Assembly (NCBI GenBank): GCA_973895155.1
Contig: OZ316895.1
Coordinates: forward strand, 14,012,001 to 14,076,000
Source of the DNA: Marsupella aquatica
Lineage: Eukaryota > Marchantiophyta
DNA length: 64,000 bases
Reading direction: 5' to 3'
Positions 56,424 to 64,000 of this stretch are shown here, piece by piece; the stretch's first letter is position 1; every line of letters begins with the position of its first letter. The notes under the pieces were generated by a model. The model was given only the letters and a program-made list of their open reading frames with translations, did no database searches and was not told the origin of the DNA. Made by a program: the position numbers and the translations under genes.

Positions 56424-59400
56424 CTAAGCAACCAACCCAACTTGCGAGCGCTGCTGAACTTCTCGTAAAAACTCTATCAAGTTCAGTCGCCCGTCTGAAC
56501 TTGTAGTCGATGGCGTGATCTTCGAATTTTTGTAGTCCCTTTTCTTGATCATTATGATGCTTTGACTAGGAGATATCCTGTTCTCCATATCATCATCTTC
56601 AGAAACTACTGGTACAGTTCGTGATACAAGTCCATGAAACTGCAGGCAATCGAGCACACACATGAGGAAAGAAGCATTTAGATCCGTGCGATGAAAGAGA
56701 ACTGTGACGAGTCCGTACAGTCTCTCCGTTTCCAGAGAAATTTAAGTGCAAACTAATTCAAATCAGTGACAATGTGCAACAACCGCAGGGTTGCTGAAAG
56801 GAAATAGCACAATTTTCTGGAGATTAAACAGGCTGTACGGTAAATACTGTCACTGTAGAAAAGACCTGAATAAGCCCATGCAGTAGTAATCGCTGATAGG
56901 ACGTTTCAGCTTCCAAAGCCAACTCGTTGTCATCTTCTCTTTCATCAGCCTCCGACAAGAACACCAAAAGCTTCTCCTAAAATCACCACAGAATTGATTG
57001 AGTTCTACAGTTACCAGCACAACTCTATTTACGTATAGCAAAACACGCTGCAGCCATAAACTATTATCTCTTCAGAATGTTTAAGTATGAAGGAACCAAA
57101 AGAGAGACCTCAAAAGCCTGGAGGAGAGGAGACTGTGAATTCCTGCGCAAAGCCTCTCTTGCAGCACGCTCTACACTCTTCCACGCTTCCATAGCTACTG
57201 CTTGTTTCCCAGGATTCCTAGTCCCCTTCGTCCTTCTCTGCTGCTCAGCATGTCGAATCCATTTAGCCTGTGTAGAAGAGAGAATTCGATGGATTAATTG
57301 TCATTACTATGGACCACATTTCAATGTGGACTGTTGACAGTGTGGAGAGCTTTTGAAGCAACGTCCGCAGCCAAGCAAAGAACCATACTGTATAAAGGGG
57401 GTGGCAGATTAAATCGCAGACACCTGTATATCCATGTCTACATTTCGGAAAGGCTCCCACTCAGCCATATCAATTTGCCCACGAAGACCTCCTCCTGTCA
57501 CTCGCTCCAACGGGGTAACAACACGCTGTTCACCTGGAACAAAGCCATGAAAGACCGTTGAATTCATCCCGTCTCCAGGCGGTGCACCAAACGGGTAAGA
57601 GTCCACATTCATACTTGTTTTAGCACGTTACTGAGGTCAGAAGAACTTACCCCAAGGTGGCGGTGCGAAGAGACCTTCAATTTCTGCTGCCTCCATGGGA
57701 GGTGCAAGGTCTCGCAGAAGTTGGTCATTTAACCACCTCCGGTACCGCCGATTACTAACCTGCAAGAATCAGCACATAAATATACGTGAGTCTCTAGACC
57801 GGAAGTACGAGTTAATGTTCCATCAAGGTGAAAAAGGTACGTACACCGTTCACGACCTTATTTTGTGGGGCAATGAATTCAAGCTGGAGGGGAGGGCAGC
57901 AGCATCAAACCTTGCCAAAGCCATCACGAATTGCTCGATCTGGATTCTTGCCGTTGTCTTCTGCGAAAGTTACACTACATCAGAAGAAAAAATCCCCAAC
58001 TGACGCCGCAAATATTCGGCAGTCCTATCTCATGATTTTTGCTCAACAGGTTAAAGTCTGGAATTAGATAATATTCAAGTTTCACCTTACACAGAATGAT
58101 AAACAATTTCCCTCCCACTAATTCACGGATGCACACATGGCTTGTAAAAGGTAAGAAATGTTCACACCGCTAGATAATGTTTATTCACATGGAAAGGTGA
58201 AATCTAAAGGACTTTCAAGGCACATTACGGATCATGACAAGTGCAGTCCTACAAGTTCTTCCATTTTCCAAGAAGAAACTCCGAAACAGAATCGAAATAA
58301 AGGGGGCCCTATCCACCATCCTAGACAAATGCATGCAATTGTTAATCTTGGAGAATGGCAGCAAATATCACACACCCAACTTGACCACGATCAGTCTGAT
58401 CGGAAGTTGACTGACCTCCATTAACAGAACCCTTGCGATGAGCACGGCACTTTTTCCGCCCCACAACAGCAGCGGTTTGATCTCTGCCCCAAACTTTTAA
58501 CAACCCCAAACATGCATATACGTCAGAGAAACGAAAATAATTGGAATTCACGAGAGCATTGCTCAAGTAACTGTGACAAAAAGTCAAGACGACTTGTGGG
58601 CAGTCCGAAACAGCACACAAGCCTTAGAAACAAAAGGCTAACCAAGAAGTTGTCGAGAAAGTTCACTCTGCTGGTTCACAATCAAGACAAGACCCATTCA
58701 CGACATGACCTTCGTTCTGCTAGAATTAGGCCGATACATTATGTCCTACGGCTCAGTTTGCTACCATACTGGTAGAAAGGTGAAGGAGGGCACTCGAACT
58801 TGGCTAGAAACCCTTGCTGACTAATCGAGCACACGTCAAGGTTTGGAAGTCGGTTTTTCAAGGCTCTGAATTCTACATTTCTAACAACGAATGACTAGCA
58901 TTGCTTAGAAGATATGGTAGACCTAAAAGCTGTCTCAGTAAAACTTCCGATCAAAGTTCATAAATCCTTCCCTTTGTCTGATAACCAAACTCGTTCTTCG
59001 CCATCACTCAAAATAAGTAAAAATTGCAACCTAGGGTAGGCAGGTGATGAAACCAGTTCTTCTTCACACGCCTCTGCAGCAAAATTACTTGAGGACTTCG
59101 TGTATCTTCACGGAATTCCACTAAATTCACTCAGAGTGCAATGTATGACTATCTCTGCTTTCCGGAAACCATGGTAGACCTAAAATCCATCCTCTCGCTC
59201 ATCCTCTCAGTGTACAATCACCATTGCCACCTTACGTATCGATCAAATTAAATAAATTCTTCCTCTGTCTAGTAAATAAACAGTTCCTTCTCCGCCCGGA
59301 TTCGAAAATCTGTGAAATTGCAAGCTGGGGGGGCAAGTGATGAACTCAAATTCTGCTTTACTTGCCTCTGCAGCACAAAACTACTGGACCACTTCGTATA

Positions 59401-59549
59401 TCGTCACAGAATTCCACAGAATTCACTGAATCCATGAACAGAAGGAAGGCCGTGGTCAATTGAGGGCGCGTGAGACAGAGGTTCCGGGGCTACTCACCGT
59501 AGGAGGACTGGGTGAGCCAGTCGTGGAGAGATCCTGAGACGAGCGCCAT
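56424..59549 (-). CDS. R3H-domain protein with R3H-associated N-terminal domain, 8 exons
   Basis: Exons: 59549-59498, 58493-58416, 57960-57911, 57759-57651, 57572-57424, 57267-57109, 56976-56866, 56639-56424; phases agree, 307 residues. Exons 2-4 hold the R3H-associated N-terminal block (GRKKCRAHRKG, NRRYRRWLNDQLLRDLAPP, LFAPPPWG). Exons 7-8 hold an R3H-like region (YQRLLLHGLIQFHGLVSRTV). R3H domains bind single-stranded nucleic acid; proteins with this pair occur in plants and in animals (R3HDM4 type), with poorly known function. The acceptor of exon 5 (CTGGAG|AC) is weak, and the intron before it would be only 78 bases. Exon 1 is short and rests on its ATG, donor and phase. Intron 1 is about 1 kb and holds a duplication. 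Confidence 0.85.
58913..59437 (+). repeat. Diverged tandem duplication inside R3H intron 1
   Basis: Two copies of about 250 bases, starting ATGGTAGACCTAAAA at 58913 and 59171. Later shared blocks include CCTCTGCAGCA, ACTTCGT followed by ATC, and GGAATTCCAC/AGAATTCCAC. They are perhaps three-quarters identical by eye, so the event is older than the other duplications in this window. Confidence 0.7.
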
Positions 59550-59689
59550 GGTCGCGCTCTGGATGCGGGTGGGGAAGGGAAAAATGTCGCTCTTCGTCGA
59601 TACGAATTATGAGAATGTGGTGGGCGATGGAGTGGAGCTCTAATGTTCTTTGCTTTCTTCAACTCTTCGTTTGGGATCTTGTGTCGCAT

Positions 59690-60480
59690 CTTTCTGGTAT
59701 CAAATGCGTGGAATAATTCACTACACTAGTTTGGCATTGCACAATTAATCATCCACATTAATCCACATTAACGTTAATTAAGGGTCGTTCGATGATTTGG
59801 GTCGTTCGATGATTTTTACTGCTCTTCCCTTCCCAGGGCTTGCCACGTAGGCAGCTTTATATCTCATTATTTTATACCTTGTTTTGTGGTGTATTTGTAT
59901 GGTTGAAGTTGAGCACACTGCACAGCCGCAAGGGTCAGAAGTAGCGTCTGCACCATATAGACTAATCCCAACCGTTTATCTAAGGTACGACCACTTGACG
60001 TATATTTAGGGTCCTTCATTGCTGCTTAATGGAGCAATGAGGCTCCCGTACGCCTCCCCGCTGCGGGTCGGCATGCAGTCGCCCCATATGCTCCATTAAG
60101 GAGCATATCAAGACCGGGTCGTCTGTGTGCTCTTTCAGGTTTCGTGGCTTTATGCTGATGCCAAGACAACATTTGTTGACTTGATTATATCTCATTAATT
60201 ATCCTGTGTCACACCTTTTTGGTATCAAATACGAGTAATAATACTTATGCTTCACTACACTAGTTTGGCATTGCACAATTCAGCACAATTAATCATCAAC
60301 ATTAAGGTAGTCTCCGTGTTTCATTAAGCCAGTCGTGGAGAGATCCTGAGATCCGTGTTTCAGGTTTGGGGGCAAAGGTAGTCTCCGTGTTTTTCCAGGT
60401 TTGGGGCTTTAGGCGGCTGCTACCACTACATCACTTTCTGACTTGATTATATCTCATTAGTTATTATCATAGTTTTATAT
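59690..60480. repeat. R3H 5' flank with a rearranged second copy of itself
   Basis: TTCACTACACTAGTTTGGCA with TTGCACAATT occurs near 59717 and again near 60252. GACTTGATTATATCTCATTA occurs at about 60179 and 60432. A 25-base piece of R3H exon 1 and its edge (59515-59539) is repeated identically at 60327-60351. The promoter region has therefore been copied and rearranged. Confidence 0.75.
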
Positions 60481-60932
60481 TATATATACATGGTCGACAT
60501 TACAACCTGACTTCTCAGGATCAGTATTTGACAGCCGATGGTGATTACAGCGCTACTGCTCTCAAATGCTAATGGCAACAAATCAGTGTTGAACCACACA
60601 AATACCCTTAACGTGCAACTAAGGGCACTTGCTTGTTTCTTTGTCAGTATTTTGCCTACCAGATATGGTCTTCCATGTCCGTTCGTTGACCATATATGGT
60701 CGACCAAATACCTCATTAAGAAACATCCATGTCCTTAGTTACATACATCTTTTTTGCCTTGAAAACCAAAAGCAGGCCCATCCAACATAACCCATCCAAC
60801 AAAGTACTCTGCAACATGCAATTCTATGTAGGGTAGCCACAAGGGGAACCAGTAGAGAAAGAGGTTTAAACTAGGGCCCCAAAGGGGCAACCAGGGGCTG
60901 AGGAGATAACCAATACTTCCACCACTACACCC

Positions 60933-60933
60933 T

Positions 60934-60962
<29 letters not shown>
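60933..60962 (+). repeat. (CA)n microsatellite
   Basis: About 14 CA units. It lies next to the SINE candidate and could be its 3' tail on the minus strand. Confidence 0.95.
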
Positions 60963-60964
<2 letters not shown>

Positions 60965-60984
60965 CCACACCCCTTGTGTGTGGA

Positions 60985-61055
60985 GGGGGAGATTGAATCT
61001 AAAACCGCTCGGTTCTAGGCTTATCCCTTAGCCAACTGACCAAAGATAGATCAAC
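60985..61055 (-). repeat. Possible tRNA-derived SINE head
   Basis: On minus, TTGGTCAGTTGGCTAAGG resembles a tRNA A box with D-arm, and GGTTTTAGATTCAATCTCC, about 25 bases later, resembles a B box with T-arm. The following (TG)n would be the simple-repeat tail. No full cloverleaf forms, so it is not a functional tRNA. Confidence 0.4.
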
Positions 61056-61868
61056 ATCTCATTTCATCCTTTGACAATTGGCACTTTGCCTCATGAAGGC
61101 TATGCACCAAAGTCTACTGTCATATTTATAAAGCACCAAATGAAGCTAGAGTTGGGGTCTATGTAGAGTAAAGCCTCTAGAAGGCAACCCTCGGTATAGA
61201 CTAAACTATAATAAGTACGAATTGAAGAGGAACACCAAACACAGGGATGGGGGTAAAGATAAAAGGGAACAACATAGATTCATTTGCAAGATTTTTTTGG
61301 TTTTTAGCTTTATTAACATTCAAAAATGGACATTCAGGCTTGTACTCTTTGCTAGTCAATGCTTTGTTGAGTTGGGATACAATCTAGACAGAACAAGGTA
61401 ATGTGAACACATGTTTTGACAGCAACACTACACGTATGCGGTTCACCTTGTCTGGGTTACATCAACAACCATGAGAGAAATCTAAGAATAAAAACTCTTA
61501 GCTAGCCAACATGCTAGAGTTCTTCCTTTTACCCTCTTTCTCCTTCCGCTAAAGAATGAACCTGTCCTAGTCTATTAAAGCCTAACTAGTACTATGGAAA
61601 TTAACTAGTATTGTCTAGAGGCATAACTTACCATGTTGCCTGCATCCATCGATCAAATCTAATGAGTCCCTTGGGAGGTCCCTTGTAACTGCAATGCACC
61701 ATTGTCCACTATCCTCTTGGTTAGCCAACGCATGCATCCGTCAATCAAAACCAACATTGTGAGTTCTCAAAGGTTTCAAGAGTTTGTTTTAGTGTCCCGT
61801 GTGGAAAATCGGATGGAGGCTAAAGCAGCTGTCCAACATTCCATGGACCCAGGATCAGGCATTACTTC

Positions 61869-62424
61869 TTGAAGGCCAACCTTGGTCATCTACTAATTCA
61901 TTCAGGCATGGGTGGAGGTGACACAAATGAACAAAGCCCTGATGCTGCATATGAGGACCTGGATGATGATGCGGAACCTCTGGGATCTTCATATAGACCG
62001 CCATCAACCAACCAAGATCCACCAACTCCTGTTGAGACTGGTCATATGGGTAGGGATCGAGACACCCCCTCTCAACCAACACCCTCCCCCAACCCTAGCC
62101 CAGTGGGAAGAAGCCCAGCCTCTGTCACTGGACAATAGCATGATGGCCCATCAAAGCAATTGCGGAGGATCATCTGGCAAGAAGGGAGGAGCACAATGAA
62201 CTCCTCGTGCATTTAACAACAAGAGACATGTCGACACCTTGTCTGCTCAAGCTGAAGCCACTTGATTTGCCTGTCACACAGGGATAGATGTGGCCAATGC
62301 TCTTGCATTCATTGCGGACTCAGTTAAGTACCTTGTAGACGAGGTAAGACAATCAACAGACACTTCGCAACCTACTTTTGGCACTCCTCTTTGTGAACAT
62401 CAAGTGGGACAAAAATGTGAATAG
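61869..62424 (+). pseudogene. Decayed Harbinger accessory protein (Myb/SANT-like), C-terminal part
   Basis: The first block (61869-62138) is acidic and proline-rich, like the linker of these proteins. After frame changes, the C-terminal block reads DTLSAQAEAT, a TGA, then GIDVANALAFIADSVKYLVDE and a normal stop at 62422-62424. That pattern is common in the second protein of plant Harbinger elements. The N-terminal SANT part is missing or unrecognisable. Its place, converging on a Harbinger transposase, repeats the layout of the element at 25.4 kb. Confidence 0.55.
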
Positions 62425-62906
62425 GAATAGGCTTTGGACAAGTTTTTGAGTTAAACAATGATCACTTGTGCCAAAATATTTTCTGTTTTGTATGTGACAA
62501 GATTGAATCTGCACAATTTTGAACTGAATAAGCTGCTTTTGTTTCTATGGTTTGATGTTTTGTAAGTGACAGATACAATGTGCACAAGATTGTTTGCTTC
62601 TATGAAGTTAGTGTGATGTTATAAGTGACTACCTTACCAATATGTAAGCTTTATGAGTGGAAATGTGAACAATCTTGTGCTGGTAAACAATCTTGTGCTG
62701 CTAAATGAATATACATTTCAGACTCCATGGCCAATGCAAAATGAAAGGTGATGGAAGCTTTCTGACAAACAAGAAGTATTACAATTATAAAGACAAGTCA
62801 CATTACAAGAGATGGCTCCAAAAGTGAGAAAAATTGAAGATCCAAGTGCCCACTGGAAAATTCTAACATTCCTCACTATTCTACATGGTCCATTAAAGCC
62901 ATAAAT
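62425..62906. other. Spacer inside the second Harbinger element
   Basis: AT-rich DNA between the stop codons of the two convergent decayed Harbinger genes. Short motifs such as GAACAATCTTGTGCTG recur locally. Nothing else is seen. Confidence 0.5.
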
Positions 62907-64000
62907 TTAAGCCATCCATGCTTTCGGTCCCCCATAATACATTTTCCTGTTGGGACGTTGGACCCCTACATAGCCTGGTCGGTGCGGTGGATAATGCTGC
63001 CAAATAACATTTGATAGTCCATTAGTCCTATCTATAATCAAATTGTGAAGAACACAACAATAATATATCATAGGTCCAAGTTGTTCAATCCAAGGCTTCC
63101 ACAATATTCTACTTAGAATTCTCTAGGTCCCTTTCAATCTTCCAAAAGCCCTTTCCACACCCATTCTAGTGCTTGACAACTAATTAAAAGCATCTGTTTG
63201 TTTAGACACACCTCTTGGAAAAGGAACAATGAGCCAAGGTAGAAGAGGGTACCTTGCATCCCCCATAATGTAGTCTTGAAGCATCCTACCATCTTCACAA
63301 TGAAATAGAGGCCCGGCCAATTGAGTATGTTGCTGTGTGACTTGGTAATAGAATTTGGATATCCTCATCAATCTAGTATCCTGTATGCTTCCTGACAGTC
63401 CACAACATACATCAAGAAATCTCAATCTTTGGTCACAAATTTCCTGTATGGAGACTGAGAGTTTGTGCTTCCAATCATAGTATTGAGTAGAGTCCTCGGG
63501 GGGGTCACTATATGGAGGGCCATACATCGCGTGCAACGTTTTAGGGTTTGAGCCCCCTAACTTATAAGTGAAAAATATTTTTTTGCAAAGCCCTTTGTTT
63601 CTTTAAATTTTGTCATTTTTTTTATTAAAAAACCCCTAAAAACTTTAAAGAAATTATTTTTTGCAATTAAATAGGCCTATATGTTTTTTAAAGTCGACCA
63701 GTCAATAAAACATACCCTATATGTTCTTCCACCAAACTTCGGAAGTCTTCCGCCACACCCATTTAAATGGGCCTATACTTCGTTGCACGTGATGTGCCAC
63801 TTCCGTGGAAGTGACCCCCCCCCGGAGGTAGAGTCCTCACCAAATGGTACCTCAATAGGCAAATGAGTGCCGATCAATAGCTCCACATCAATTGGGAAAA
63901 CCCCATCTGTCCTGAAATCCGTGTTTCACTTCACGAAGACCTGTCTCATCTGGCCACCGAATAACTTGTGCAACCCTTCTTCGTAAAGAGGAAATGAATT
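62907..64000 (-). pseudogene. PIF/Harbinger transposase pseudogene split by a MITE, runs off the window
   Basis: Reading from the right edge on minus, degraded frames give RWGFPN, CGAID and, after a frame change, IGTHLPIEVPFGEDST. The MITE at 63495-63827 then interrupts the gene. Beyond it the frame resumes as QYYDWKHKLSVSIQEICD, LRFLDVCCGL and GSIQDTRL. It continues with two in-frame stops, one of them TAG where the family has Trp (GRLKGT*RIL), through MGVERAFGRLKG and CCVLHNLIID to a stop at 62907-62909. The motifs match DDE_Tnp_4. Two stops, at least one frameshift and an insertion show that it is dead. Its 5' end is outside the window. Confidence 0.85.
63487..63838. mobile_element. MITE nested in the Harbinger transposase, with TIRs and target duplication
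   Basis: GTAGAGTCCTC occurs at 63487-63497 and 63828-63838, on either side of a 333-bp insert. Taking the first eight bases (GTAGAGTC) as target duplication leaves an element 63495-63827 that starts CTCGGGGGGGTCACT and ends in the complement of CTCCGGGGGGGGGTCACT. The TIRs continue with gaps for about 45 bases to CGTGCAACG (63530-63538 and its complement at 63780-63788). The middle is very AT-rich and encodes nothing. An 8-bp duplication would suggest hAT; if it is 9-11 bp, Mutator fits better. Confidence 0.8.

Larger units (their letters stand above)
60481..61868. other. Intergenic DNA with a CA microsatellite and a SINE candidate
   Basis: No gene supported. Apart from the two short features listed separately, I see nothing distinctive. 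Confidence 0.5.

Noticed and set aside
1-64000. CRISPR arrays, prokaryotic operons, prophage or plasmid features
   Set aside because: Spliced genes, a eukaryotic tRNA and plant protein families show nuclear plant DNA. The tandem repeats lack unique spacers between units.

Overview
The window looks like nuclear DNA of a land plant. Six multi-exon genes have GT-AG introns (two introns look like GC-AG). There is a eukaryotic tRNA-Ser(GCU), PIF/Harbinger DNA transposons, and plant gene families: a P-class PPR protein and a VAPYRIN-type MSP-ankyrin protein. The PPR gene has four introns, whereas most seed-plant PPR genes have none. That and the VAPYRIN gene make me favour a non-seed plant (bryophyte, lycophyte or fern), but I cannot name the species.

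Layout from left to right: (1) 1-7.2 kb has no gene. It holds a 5S-rRNA-like Pol III promoter module, small tandem repeats, and a fold-back element ending just upstream of the first gene. (2) 7.56-13.2 kb, plus strand: a DNAJC11-type J-protein in 13 exons. (3) 15.1-16.2 kb, minus strand: an intronless RsmE-type 16S rRNA m3U methyltransferase with an N-terminal extension. (4) 16.3-19.4 kb: tandem-repeat arrays around tRNA-Ser(GCU). (5) 20.5-22.6 kb, minus strand: NSE4, the kleisin of the SMC5/6 complex, 7 exons. (6) 25.4-29.9 kb: an almost complete PIF/Harbinger element with matching TIRs, a TTA target duplication and two convergent genes; its transposase has one frameshift. (7) 33.7-36.9 kb, minus strand: a PPR protein, 5 exons. 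(8) 40.8-42.7 kb, minus strand: a VAPYRIN-like protein, 2 exons. (9) 43-48 kb: repeats and gene-poor DNA. (10) 48.4-55.0 kb, plus strand: an FGGY carbohydrate kinase, 15 exons. (11) 56.4-59.5 kb, minus strand: an R3H-domain protein, 8 exons, with diverged partial copies of its 3' and 5' ends on either side. (12) 61.9-64.0 kb: a decayed second Harbinger element interrupted by a roughly 330-bp MITE.

The genes are unrelated housekeeping or organelle functions and do not form a cluster: mitochondrial J-protein, organellar rRNA methylation, genome maintenance, organellar RNA processing, membrane/symbiosis scaffold, sugar phosphorylation, nucleic-acid binding. The unusual content is mostly in the repeats: the 5S-like module, the hairpin beside the DNAJC11 promoter, the Harbinger with all ends visible, and the nested MITE. 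All exon models were built by eye from splice signals, reading frame and family resemblance. Positions should hold to the base where phases agree, except where an entry says otherwise.
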